A DNA stretch of 64,000 nt from Ignelater luminosus (taxonomy: Eukaryota; Arthropoda; Insecta; Coleoptera; Elateridae), in NCBI GenBank assembly GCA_011009095.1, contig VTPC01091290.1, positions 7,025 to 71,024 of the forward strand. The letters are read 5' to 3'. The position numbers and the translations under genes were made by a program. Under the pieces are notes generated by a model. That model saw only the letters and a program-made list of their open reading frames with translations, searched no databases and was not told where the DNA came from. Positions 50,225 through 60,713 of the stretch are shown in pieces. How positions within the stretch are numbered: position 1 is the first letter of the stretch; each line of letters starts with the position of its first letter.

Positions 50225-51599
50225 TATCAAAAGCTTGTGGTAACTTCCACATGTTGCTCCTCTTTTGACTCATACATCTCTTACGTTGATGTTGGTTTCT
50301 TTGTCTCATCATTATGTAGTATATTTATGAATGTTATGAATATTCGGAAACTTTACTAAATAGTAAACAAACCTAGTTTAATCGAATTAATTATTCGCTC
50401 TACAAATGATATATGAAGAGTTTAATTAATATCTATGGTAAATAGATTGAGGTGCTTGTCAATGTTTCCATAATAACTACCAATCCATCAAAGATATACA
50501 CAGTCATTGCATCACTGAGATTGTGACTTAGATCTTACATAATTACATTTGTAAACTACATGATATCTCAGTGGTGTAACAATAAATGAACAACTTCATC
50601 TTTGACATTTGAGATATCTGCTTTTGGTAGTTTAATAGGTGCAGCGTCAGCGATAAAGTTGATGAAGAATTCTTTACACGAATTTGTTAACCAGTTGAAG
50701 AATGTGAACGCGCAGCTAACTGCAATATTTGTTTGTTGTCAAAGCAAAACAAAATCCTTGATAGATGTTCAATTAAATGGGAATTACATAATGTATTGAT
50801 TTTGTATGGTCGGTAAATGGTTTTCGTTTTTGTTTTTGTGCTATGTCTTACAAACATTTGTATTTTTTGCAAACCTCAGCTTTTCTGCTGAGAATAATCT
50901 AAAGTTAATACGGCATTGATTTATTTTCTTTTTTTACAAAATCCAATTATAACATTAGAGCAGGTTCTAACAACAATCTTAGAATTTGAATTTATTATGT
51001 ATTACATTGGTGTAGGAAATCGTGCATTGAAAAAACTCTGCTCAAATGTACAGAGCAAAATTCTAAATATGTTACCTTTCACACGAAACCGCCATGATAA
51101 TAGACAAATAAAATTCACAGTTACAAATTAGATGAACACTACAAGTATAAATGTGATACAGAAAGATACAAAAGCTTTAGACGACGATGTTCATACTCCA
51201 ATACCATTTTTTAGATACTTAGTACTTGAAATATTGAGTTTGGTTCTTGTTGTTCATGATGAACAATTAAAATCTACCAGGAAACCTCTTTTTTACGTAT
51301 GAAAGACTAATAATAAATTGCTTGCATTTAGCTTCTAAGCAAATGATGCTTACCTCTTACTTGAAAGAAGTTCATTTCTTGAATTTCATAACTGGACAGT
51401 CCAAAAGAAGAAGAATATGTACCAGTTTTGATTTCTCATGCTATTAGTTATAAGTTCGTAACAAGTTTTATATATTTTTTTTGTTTGTCAAAATAATCAC
51501 TTCTAAATTAAATTTCATGTTAGAATTTTTTGGGTTTAGTTTTCCAATAGTCAAACTTAACCAACGTTTGGAAAATTGGACCTAAGTGTTGAAAACGTT
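50225..51599. other. AT-rich noncoding stretch
   Basis: No gene recognised. Open frames at 50602-50799 and 50916-51131 have no firm match. Confidence 0.4.
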
Positions 51600-51750
51600 T
51601 TTTGCCAAAGTAGTAATCGATTTTTGAACGACAGATACTTCTTTAGTGCTCTGTCTGAACTGAGCGGTAAGTGTTCGGTTCTTCTCACTGGCTATTCTCA
51701 CTAAAATTTTCAATGGTTTTCTCCGGCGATGTAGATGAATACCAAAATAA
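51600..51750 (-). mobile_element. Tc1-type transposase DNA-binding scrap
   Basis: In the minus-strand frame 51785-51582 the peptide LHRRRKPLKILVRIASEKNR followed by LTAQFRQ, a Lys-Glu and VSVVQKSI resembles the second helix-turn-helix of arthropod Tc1 transposases (IVRIA.KNR.LTA....EFN....VSV.TVK). No catalytic part is visible on either side. It is a short remnant. Confidence 0.45.
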
Positions 51751-54700
51751 TAATCTCCATAAAATCTAATTACCTCGCATTTCATCTGTACCTTTACCTT
51801 CTTAGAATTTCCTTTCTTGGGTGAAGGGGATCTTCCGAGCTTCTAGAGTCCAACACAACGGAGAAGTGAAATATAATGACGTTTCTTTTTTTCCGTCCGA
51901 TAGGGGAGGTTATGGCTATCGTATTTGGTACTTTTGATAAACTTTCTAGATACATTCAAGTAGAAGAAAAAACCATTTGTCGATTTTTTGGAATAGAACA
52001 GTTTTTGACTCTCTCAAATAATACTCAAATTTTATTCTACTTTAAAGAACTATATTAATCATAAAGCAGGAAAGCATTGCACCAATAGCACTCAGAGGCG
52101 AACAATATCTTTAGACATTTTGTGGAGTCATGAAAGAATTCAGTTCAGAGATTGAACAAATGAACAAGTCTTCCGGTTGATTGTAAATTCTTATTTCAAA
52201 AACGTATTAAGATCTCTGCGACGGCTGACTGTCCTTGCAATCGTTTATAGAAAGATTACCGGAATCGCGCAGTAGAAATACTCTTAAATAAGCTGAATTT
52301 ATTAGATAACGACGAGTACCTGGAATATTTGAGTATGGACAGTAATCAGCAAGCGAATATTTTTGTTTACTCACTGTTTTGCATTACAACACACCGTTTT
52401 TGAGAAAAATCATTTCTCCCATTTCATATCTAACAGGTTAGCTGTTACTAACTTATCATACATTTTCCTTATAGTTTGTATTCTAGAAGAATATTGTGTG
52501 CTTACAGATTTGGTTTTTTGTGCTTTGAATTTGAATTGATTATGTTAGTAAGATTTGAAACAATGAAAAGTTTATCATGTTTGTAAGTTAAGTAATTGAT
52601 TTTAGTTTTATTTCGGAATAACTCTGTATACAGACTGCTTTGTTAATAGATTTATGATTTTATGTATATGAAGTACTATCTTTTAACTGCTAGAGTTTTA
52701 AAAGAAAGATAAAAAGAAAAGCAACATGTTCTTTTTATAAGTGGGATATTTTGGAAATACAAAGATAAAAGTAACGCAATGATAGAATTTCTACCATAAT
52801 GAACGCTAACGTTCGGAAAAGTACTTATGAAGATCACTGGCTTTAGAATAACACGACATAGGATATTTTACAAAACAGAAACATTATTTTCACATATTGA
52901 GATTAGCATCTACTGAATACTTAATATTGCATGAAATACGTTGTAATGTGCGTAGGTATGGAACTCAAACCATCTGTTTTAACAAAATGATAAAACTAAT
53001 TTGTGATTATCATTAGACAAAATGGCGTAGATGATCAAAAAGTCATCTGTCAAAATTGCGGTTAGTTCACCACTACGTGAAAGCTAATTAGGCACTCGCT
53101 TAAATGTGGTGGAAGTTTTTTGTTATTTTTTCTTGTTCTCCTACCACACGTAATAAAGAATTCAAGTGAGGCGTTAATAATTAGTTGAGTATTTTAAAAT
53201 AAAAATGTATATGCACGTGCTTATGTTCACATCGTTAATGAAAGTTTTTCGTAATCTAAATATAAGGTTATAAATACAGTCTGGTTTTCTGTCTTAAATA
53301 CACTTATTTTCTAAGAATAATTTTATTAAGCAATAAGAGTGACTTACAGATGCCCAAGTAAACAATTTTTAATTGCACATTGTTGGTTATTCCAAAGCAC
53401 TAACATAGCGAGACACAAAAAAATAATAAAAAATGAGAATTTTGTAGATTAAGTGTAGGATTGTACACAATAATATTTAATTTATGGAATGTTTAGAAAT
53501 GATAACAAATTCTATAAATCCTTATTTTGTAAATTATGTGTGATGCTAACTAAAACGAAACTTTTTTAGATTTTAAATCGACAAAAAAACAATAAATAAT
53601 TCGAGATTTTCCGGATAACTACCTTTGTTGCAATATTTCAAACGCTATTCATTCATAAAATTAACATTGTAATTTATGACCACTACTTTAAAAGTTTTGA
53701 ATTTCGATTCCTATTAATAAAACAACAATTTCTGAATTCTGATTGGAAAAAGCAACAAATCATATATTTTTTATTGAAAAAATCTGTAGATATTAAACAC
53801 ATAAATTTAATATCAAATTAACTATGACCACCCACATTATATTTAAACCAAAAAATTCCTATAGCTACATCATACCCATTGGTGTTGATGGCAGTGATAA
53901 ACAGACTATTATTCTTCTAATACGTCAGGTATCCGATGACATGAAAAGGACTTGTTTATATTGCTATACAGAAACTCTATGATTAATAGCCTAGCCACAA
54001 TACTGCACACGGATTTGAAAGGGATATTTTCAAACCATTACAAATGTCCGGATAATACCCGGACTGTCTATGTCTATAGCAATACACCAGCTTAGGCACG
54101 GTTAGTTTAATTTTGTTAAGCTGGAGATTTAACTAAAATATAAGATACAATAAATAGGTGACATCTGTTTATTTATATAATTAGTTTATGTTATTCAAAT
54201 AAAAATTATGTAAACAATAATAAAATGAAGGAAACTGATACAAATTGAAGTACGGCGGTTTAAAATGTTCACTTTAGAAAATTGTACTGGAACAGATAAA
54301 ATGATAGAATTAGTATTTACGTACCTTTTAGTGTATTTCATTTATTACAATTACATGCATTTAATTTCCTGAAAATATATCCTTACCAGCAGAACTCTTA
54401 GCGTCATCTATCACGTGATGTTAGATAAATTGAAGACATCAAATTGAGAAATTTTTTAATTAAGTATAAATTTCGGATCATTTTAAATATGTACAAAGCA
54501 GTCAAAGCTTATATTTAAACACATACCCTACACAAGGTTATATGATTGATTGTCTAATAAATAATATTTTATTCATTCGTTAACTATAAGATTGATTTCC
54601 TAGAATATACCGTCAGGATTGGGTAGATAGAAATTTTTATTTCACAATGGAAAGCTGCTGAGGCGTTTCCAAATGTTGTTTGTCGACTTTCAATTTAATT

Positions 54701-55310
54701 ATTGTAACAGTTTATTAAATTAATAAAAATGGGTTTTATTACTCGTTCAAATTCCAGAAAAATTTAAAATAAGTCAAATTAAAACTATTGGTGTAATTAA
54801 ATAATAAAATCAATGTTTATTATACCAAGAAGATTTAATAATCTTTACTTCCATTTTTAAACGCTAAGTTTGCTAGCTATCAGAATTTTAAATTTTAAAT
54901 ATCTAGTTATATGTACAAAAAGCGTTCTGTTATAGAAGTTGTCACAATTTGGTATAGCAAATACATGAATAGCGAAGTCATTTTCTTATCTTATCAGGTT
55001 TAACTGTCTTAAATTAATAGGATGATGTTGAATTTTTAAATTCGACTTTAATTGTACAAGTTGAAACTTGTATTTCCCAGAAATTATATTAAATATTCAA
55101 AGAAAAGTATGACGAAAAACTTTGCCAGGATATTGCACAGCCTTTCAAGATTATTGCCCTCTCACCTAGCTTACACTACCTAGAAATTTTTGGTCAACAA
55201 CAAATTATTATTCCGTTTGTGGTGCATTCCAGACTATCACTCATTCATGCTCATCTTATTATTATTTATTTATATATTATTATTACATTATATTAATTGC
55301 CTGTGAGTCC
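51751..55310. other. AT-rich noncoding stretch
   Basis: No gene recognised. TATTGCTATA (about 53968) and TATAGCAATA (about 54075) form a spaced 10-bp inverted repeat, and GTCCGG/CCGGAC lies near 54045-54063; neither is tied to a known element. Confidence 0.4.
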
Positions 55311-55426
55311 AAACTTTTGAAATGAATTTAAGAAAAAAAACTTAACTTTCTTCTTGTTTAATTCCAATTTCTGTAAGAACTATTATATCTATAAATCCTA
55401 AATTATCTTTTATAATTGCCTCAAAT
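55311..55426. repeat. 116-bp direct duplication, left copy
   Basis: Identical over 116 bp to 55635-55750 in my letter-by-letter comparison, at an offset of 324 bp. On the minus strand both encode the same endonuclease piece (FEAIIKDNLGFIDIIVLTEI). In this copy it follows unrelated residues, so it is the misplaced one. Confidence 0.88.
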
Positions 55427-55466
55427 CCATGGGTTGTGTTCTTTATATTTTCTATTTTTATAGTAC

Positions 55467-55815
55467 TTAATAGTTCGTGTCGAAAATTTGTATATTTGTA
55501 TACATTTTTTTCTCTACATGTAATACCATATTTTCAGCAAATTCAAATTTTTGGTGATCCATCTCTTGAACTATAATGTTATTTTTAACAAATATGCATA
55601 TCCTTCCTCCTCTTCTGAAATCTCTACATAAAATAAACTTTTGAAATGAATTTAAGAAAAAAAACTTAACTTTCTTCTTGTTTAATTCCAATTTCTGTAA
55701 GAACTATTATATCTATAAATCCTAAATTATCTTTTATAATTGCCTCAAATTCAGCCCAATGCTTTTTCAAGCTGCGTATATTTACATGAATTATATTAAA
55801 TTTTAATTTTGTTGT
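55467..55815 (-). pseudogene. LINE ORF2 start: AP-endonuclease N-terminal part
   Basis: The minus strand reads FNIIHVNIRSLKKHWAEFE and IDIIVLTEIGIKQEES, which match the N.RSL....E.L......DII.LTE start of LINE endonucleases including the metal-binding Glu. A stop follows. One base shifted, KFFFLNSFQKFILCRDFRRG and GRICIFVKNNI (55670-55560) continue the domain (F....R..GG..I.VK.). It ends at about 55467. One shift and the loss of everything downstream make it nonfunctional. The right copy of the 116-bp duplication lies inside it (55635-55750). Confidence 0.75.
55635..55750. repeat. 116-bp direct duplication, right copy
   Basis: The copy in the natural position within the endonuclease coding part. 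It is identical to 55311-55426, which argues that the duplication happened late, either during reverse transcription by template switching or by later local duplication. Confidence 0.88.
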
Positions 55816-55978
55816 GATTTCCACATTATGTGTTTTCCATATATGTAAATTTTCCAGAACAGTTTCTTTTATACTTTAATTCATGATTTGATTAATCTTC
55901 TTCACTGTTAGAAATAAAAGTCTATACATAATGTTTAAATTAAATAATTAGTATTAATTGATAATGTAACCTAATATA

Positions 55979-56011
55979 ACACATGGGCTGAAAAGTTCCA
56001 GGCCTAACAAA
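55979..56011. repeat. Left terminal inverted repeat of the irritans-type mariner
   Basis: Begins ACACATGGGCTGAAAAGT after a TA. Pairs with 57240-57272 with a single mismatch. Confidence 0.93.
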
Positions 56012-56043
56012 GAAAACACGGTTTTCTTTGTTCAAAATTAGCT

Positions 56044-57093
56044 TTATTCATCAACGTAATTTCCATCAAGAACAACGCAATCATTCCAGCGCCGCTCTAA
56101 CATTTCAATACTACTTTTGTAGAACGATTTATTTTTTGCCTCAAAATAGGACTCAGTTTCAGCGATAACCTCTTCATTCGAGCGAAATTTCTTACCAGCA
56201 AGCATTTTTCTTAGGTCTGCGAACAGCCAGTAGTCGCTGGGAGCCAAATCTGGCGAATACGGTGGATGTGGGAGCAATTCGAATTTCAATTCATGTAGTT
56301 TTGCCATTGTTTTGATTGACTTGTGACACGGTGCGTTGTCTTGATGAAACAAAATTTTTTTCTTTGCCATATGCGGTCGTTTCTTTGCAATTTCGGCCTT
56401 CAAACGCTCCAATAACGCTATATAATATTCACTGTTGATGGTATTTCCCTTCTCAAGATAGTCGATGAATATTACACCACGCACATCCCAAAATACCGAG
56501 GCCATAACCTTTCCAGCCGATTGTTGTGCTTTCGGTCGCTTTGGACGAGGTTCACCAGTTGCTGTCCACTCAGATGACGATCGTTTTGATTCCGGAGTCA
56601 AGTGATGGATCCATGTTTCATCCATTGTCACATATCGACGCAAAAATTCCGGTTTGTTACGTTTAAACATGGCCAAACACTGCTCAGAAACATCAACACG
56701 TTCTTGTTTTTGGCGAACAGTGAGCAAACGCGGCACCCACTTTGAGCAGAGCTTTCTCATAGTCAAATGCTCATGCAATATAAAGCCAACACGTTCTTTT
56801 GATATCTTTACGATGTCAGCTAACTCACGCAACTTCACTTTTCGATCATTCAAAACGATTTTGTGGATGTTTTTGATGTTTTCTGGTGTTACCGCCTCAT
56901 TTGGACGTCCACTGCGTTCTGCATCATCGGTGTCTCTACGACCACGTTTGAAGTCAGCAAACCAACGTTTTATTGTTGTTTCTGATGGAGCGGAGTCCCC
57001 ATAACACTTTTCAAGCCATTGCTTCGCTTGAACGGTATTTTTTCCCATCAAGAAGCAGTGTAAAATTAAAACACGAAATTGTTTTTGATCCAT
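56044..57093 (-). CDS. Mariner transposase (irritans subfamily), full-length frame
   Basis: 349 codons from ATG at 57093; the frame is open 48 bases further upstream but without an earlier ATG, and MDQKQFRVLI matches the usual start MEKKEFRVLI. It cuts and pastes the element at TA sites in the nucleus. Visible parts: an N-terminal helix-turn-helix pair (about 1-110), a WVPRLL linker motif at about 119-124 in place of the common WVPHEL, then a DD34D catalytic core. The Asp residues are in VTMDETWIHH (about 158), LFHQDNAPCH (about 252) and LAPSDYWLF (about 287). The last two are separated by 34 residues, as in mariner. Similarity to the Himar1 type is high throughout by memory. No stop or shift interrupts it. 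Activity is not proven: the PR in WVPRLL departs from a motif that is nearly invariant. Confidence 0.93.
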   Translation of the reverse strand: MDQKQFRVLILHCFLMGKNTVQAKQWLEKCYGDSAPSETTIKRWFADFKRGRRDTDDAERSGRPNEAVTPENIKNIHKIVLNDRKVKLRELADIVKISKERVGFILHEHLTMRKLCSKWVPRLLTVRQKQERVDVSEQCLAMFKRNKPEFLRRYVTMDETWIHHLTPESKRSSSEWTATGEPRPKRPKAQQSAGKVMASVFWDVRGVIFIDYLEKGNTINSEYYIALLERLKAEIAKKRPHMAKKKILFHQDNAPCHKSIKTMAKLHELKFELLPHPPYSPDLAPSDYWLFADLRKMLAGKKFRSNEEVIAETESYFEAKNKSFYKSSIEMLERRWNDCVVLDGNYVDE

Positions 57094-57239
57094 TGTTTTG
57101 AAAATAACAAAAGTAGCGTCACTCTTAGCACAATAACTCACAAAATAATGAATAGAATATCATGAAATCTTAACAGCTGTCTTTTGAAGGTTAGTACTAA
57201 CTGAAAAGGCGGTGAATGCAATAGAACTAGCGCCATCTA

Positions 57240-57272
57240 TTTGTTAGGCCTGGGACTTTTCAGCCCATGTGT
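57240..57272. repeat. Right terminal inverted repeat of the irritans-type mariner
   Basis: Reverse complement of the left repeat apart from one base, followed by TA. Confidence 0.93.
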
Positions 57273-57286
57273 TATATACAAGTCTT

Positions 57287-58070
57287 TTACAATTTGTTTA
57301 AGTCTTCTTCACTATTGATCAAAATAGCAGGCTTACTTTCTTCCTTCTTTATCCAGAGTTTTCCATTTTTAAACCATACAAACTTGTATGATTTTTCCTT
57401 TTGTAACTTTCTTGCTTCTGACCATAGTCCTTTATAATATTGTGTAAGGTGTTCATTTACATATATGGGTGTTGCATGTAATTCAGGAAACAAATTGTTT
57501 ACTTTTGGTTTTCTGGATTTGTATTTTTCTATTAACTGATCTATTTTCATTTTATTAGTAAATTGCACTACTATAGGTCTATTTTCTTTTTTATTAAACA
57601 TATTAATTCTTTGTGCAGTGTCTATATCTTTATCAGTGATGTCCAAATCCATGATTTTTCCTAGATGTTTTACAAGTGTATTAATGTTCTCTTGACAAGC
57701 TTCTGGAATACCGCTTATTCTTATTTCTGGAATATTGTCTGTCTTGCTCTACAGATATTTTAATTTCTCTAATTCCTTTCTCCAATTTCTTATTTCTTTC
57801 TTTTAGAATTTGATTCTCTTCTCTTAACTTTTTAAATTCTTCTTGGATTTCTTTTAATGTAATGTTGCATTTATCCATTATTTCACTATTAAATTCTGCT
57901 GACTCTTTGCACTCATGTACCTCATTACTTAGAATTTTGATATTATCTGCCATAATTTTCATTTCCGTTTTGAATATTTCTCTGATTGTCTCTTTTAAAT
58001 CTTCAGTATTGTTGTTTTCTTCCTTGAAAATTAAAGCATCTGAATTTTTTTGTCGTTTTGATTTTGACAT
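57287..58070 (-). pseudogene. LINE ORF1 with coiled coil and FP-like domain, one frameshift
   Basis: ATG at 58070. The first frame (58070-57681) gives a basic start (MSKSKRQKNSD), then a long heptad-rich Glu/Lys/Ile segment (about residues 25-110) typical of a trimerising coiled coil. It ends in EQDRQYSRN, the QY.RRNN.. motif. A loss of one or two bases near 57725 moves the reading into the next frame. There NNIRISGIPEACQENI leads into DLDITDKDIDTAQRINMFNK, IVVQFTNKMKID and IYVNEHLTQYYKGLWSEARK. The frame ends with YKFVWFKNGKLWIKKEES and stops at 57289-57287. This RRM-like plus FP25K-like arrangement binds the element RNA. Apart from the shift the frame is well kept, so the copy is not very old. 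Confidence 0.78.
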
Positions 58071-58160
58071 GTTTGATATTTTATATTATATTACTGGAAA
58101 TATATAAGGATTTGGATTTTAGGCAATGGTAAAGTCCTAAAAAGGACCATCTGGATGGTG

Positions 58161-59440
58161 TTGCAGAGAGAATTAATTAAGCTTCTGTGTTAGTAGAAAA
58201 TGAATTTTTCTAGAACCAACATTGACATTGACACTGAGAAATAAAAAAATTATCTACTTTTATAAAGCTTTCATTTGCTGTACCATAAACTGTTCTGTCT
58301 ACTCCAGCACAACTTTAGCATGTAAAGCGGTTTTTAAAACCAGTGGAAGATTTTCTCTGAAATTTGATCTAGCCGCGATTTCCAAAGTAGATAGCCTTAA
58401 GCTCTTGCTGGCGGCTAGAAACTGAAGGGCAGAAACTACAACTAGGTACACTCGGTATTTTAAAAACTTTTCTCAGCGGCCTTACCAAAAAAATTAGAAA
58501 AAGATTATGTATTTTTCTACAATTTTCTTCGTTAAACTTTGGGTATTGCCGCGTAGAAAGATTCTTGAAACCAAGCCCAGCTTGCTCAGGTAACTCACTT
58601 GACCAAAAGTTAACACTGAGAAATTTTAATTATTGAGCTTTACACCTGCTTCTAGTCTGCTTTCTACACACGGGTCTGAATTCCTTTGAATTGTTTTTCT
58701 GTAGTAGACCCAGTGCCATGGCTCAAATGTTATCTATCTATTTCTTCTTTATCTTTCCGTCCATCCACTAACTCATAAAAACATGTAAAGCAACTCTGTA
58801 AAGATTTGATACATAGGCATTGACGAGTACAATCGGCATACTTTTTCGGGATGATTCTAGTTAAGATTTCCTTGCGGTAGTGTCTTTCTTTTAGACTTGT
58901 ATTTCTTTCGTTCTTGTTGTAATATTCTAGAATTCAATCATGATGTAGTTTATTCCGCCTTTTTCTGGTTTTGAAGTTAGAGGGAGGAAGATTATATTTA
59001 CATTATGGGATAATATGTTGCTACATACATACAAAAGTTGAGATCGATAGTCTCAAATCTTGATTTTTATAGTGAATTAGGAATACTAATTGTCAAAAAC
59101 TGTACCCATGTCACCAACGAAAAAAGTTTCAAGCAGCCTTGTTAAGTGTGCATGTTTATGTTTATCATCTGTCTTACTTTTTCTTATGGGCAGGTTCAAA
59201 ACCTTTTTTATAAGAGATAAAAGTGTTATTCCCATTTGAGAACCAAGTCTTGGGTTTGTGTGTTGAGAATGTCAGGCCAAATGCCTTGAGGGATTTTATG
59301 ATGTATGTAACTACAAGAGGGTCTGTCACTGTTGAAGATTTATAGGTGAAATAATAGATTCTAAGAAGTAAGTAGTCAAAGATTTCTTGCGCAACTGCTA
59401 CTACTGAATTTATATAATTTTTTCTAATTGTTTCTCTTTA
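58161..59440. other. AT-rich noncoding stretch between LINE and second mariner
   Basis: No gene or RNA recognised; the open frame at 58222-58425 has no motif. Confidence 0.4.
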
Positions 59441-60713
59441 CCAGGTGTATACCTATGAAATGAGACTTTCAGCTATTAGACCACAGATGTCGCTAGGAGT
59501 ATTTTTAAACTGTCCCAAATGTCTTATTTTTTTCGTCTGTCATCTGTCAACAATATTCAATTCATTGTTTGTGATGTTTCATACAACAACGCATTTTTTT
59601 CGCTCTTAAAAATGTCGAATTTCGTGCCTTCAAACTACGATTTGCGGACATCGTTGATTTTCTGTTATCAATTGAAGAAAAAACGCTTCTCAAGCTCATC
59701 AAATGCTTATAGAAGCTTACGGTGGACATGCTCTAAGCAGAGCACAGTGCTTCAGGTGGTTTGAAAAATTCCGAAGTGGTGATTTTAGCGTGGAGAACGA
59801 GGAACGTGGCCGGCCACCGAAAAAGTTTGAGGACACCGAATTGCAAGCATTGTTGAATGAAGATGATGGTCAAACACAAGAAATGATGGCAGAGCAGTTA
59901 GGAGTGACCCAAAAAACCATTTGCAAACGTTTGAAAGACATGGGCATGATTTTAAAGGTCGGAAGATGGGTGCCGCATGAACTGACTGAAAGGCAGCAAG
60001 AGAACCGAAAAACCACTTGTGAAATGCTGCTCTCCCGGTTCAAAAGGAAGTCTTTTTTGCATCGAATCGTTACGGGTGTATTTCTCCAATCCCAAGCGTA
60101 AACGATCGTATGGTCCGCCCGGCCACAAGCCAAAATCAACGGCCAAACCAAATCGCTTCGGCCCCAAGGCAATGCTGTGTGTTTTCTGGGATCAGCATGG
60201 TATGATTTGGTACGAGCTATTAAAACCAGGTGAAACAGTTGACGGTGCACGCTACCAACGACAATTGGCCGATTTGAACAGCGCTATACACCGAAAACGC
60301 CCAGAATATGCCGATCGGCGTCACAAAGTAATTTTTCTTGATGACAATGCACCACCACATCGAACAAGAGCGACCCGGGAATTGGTGGAGACGTACGATT
60401 GGGAACCGCTGGTGCATGCGGCTTACTCACCAGACTTGGCGCCTTCCGATTATCATTTGTTTGCGTCGATGGGCCACGCACTTTCCGAGCAGCGCTTCAA
60501 TTCTCACGAAGAAGCCAAAAAATGGCTCGATGATTGGTTTGCGGCCAAAGACGGCCAATTTTTTTGGCGCGGCATTCACAAATTGCCTGAGAGATGGGTA
60601 AAATGTGTCGCTAGCGATGGCTATTATTTTGAAGATTAAATTTGTAACCATTTTTTGTTAATAAACGTTTAAAATTGAAAAAAAAAGTCTCATTTCATAG
60701 GTATACACCTATG
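59441..60713 (+). mobile_element. Mauritiana-type mariner, inactive
   Basis: About 1273 bp, close to the 1286 bp of Mos1. The ends share AGGTGTATACCTATGAAATG (left from 59443; right, reverse complement, ending 60710), continuing into AGACTTT. The outermost two or three bases differ (CC left, CAT right). TA dinucleotides at 59439-59440 and 60714-60715 fit target duplication. The outer end of each repeat, AGGTGTATACCT, is itself almost palindromic. Inside is a broken transposase. Confidence 0.9.
59612..60639 (+). pseudogene. Mauritiana-type mariner transposase, two lesions
   Basis: Start ATG at 59612 (MSNFVPSNYDLRTSLIFCYQLKK), very like Mos1 (MSSFVPNKEQTRTVLIFCFHLKK). One extra A in the AAAAAA run at about 59678-59685 shifts the frame. 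The next frame runs through RWFEKFRSGDFSVENEERG, the intact WVPHEL motif (about 59967-59984) and FKRKSFLHRIVTG. At about 60078 roughly 14 bases are missing, so the expected DEKWI, with the first catalytic Asp, is lost and the frame changes again. The last frame (to 60639) keeps LDDNAPPH and LAPSDYHLF, the second and third Asp with 34 residues between, and ends CVASDGYYFED. The rest of the protein is remarkably well kept. The element could not be active by itself. Confidence 0.92.

Larger units (their letters stand above)
55979..57272 (-). mobile_element. Irritans-type mariner, apparently intact
   Basis: A 1294-bp element with terminal inverted repeats of about 33 bp (55979-56011 and 57240-57272). 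They begin ACACATGGGCTGAAAAGT and differ at one position (TTCC versus TCCC). TA dinucleotides at 55977-55978 and 57273-57274 are the expected target duplication. The whole length is typical of the family (Himar1 is close to 1.29 kb). It sits 13 bp beyond the ORF1 stop of the FP-type LINE, so it is younger than that copy. A single uninterrupted transposase frame and almost matching ends point to a recent insertion. Confidence 0.95.
55311..58160 (-). mobile_element. FP-type ORF1 LINE fragment, split by a mariner
   Basis: The minus strand carries an ORF1 with coiled coil and baculovirus-FP-like C-terminal domain (58070-57287). After the nested mariner follows the beginning of an AP endonuclease (about 55815-55467). 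The reverse transcriptase is absent; the copy ends near 55311 after an internal duplication. Such ORF1/ORF2 pairs occur in CR1-, L2-, Crack- and Daphne-type elements of arthropods; the clade cannot be decided without the RT. The outer 5' limit (about 58160) is approximate. Confidence 0.72.

Noticed and set aside
50602-50799. Short Gly/Ala/Ser-rich then Asn/Lys-rich frame that vaguely recalls proteins of virus-like elements
   Set aside because: Too short and too weak to name a family.
53968-54084. Spaced inverted repeat TATTGCTATA/TATAGCAATA as a MITE
   Set aside because: Arms do not extend beyond 10 bp and no target duplication was seen.
56654-57004. Plus-strand open frame of 116 codons
   Set aside because: Antisense shadow of the mariner transposase.
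59870-60651. Several minus-strand and alternate-frame open frames
   Set aside because: Shadows of the mauritiana-type transposase, whose homology is on the plus strand.
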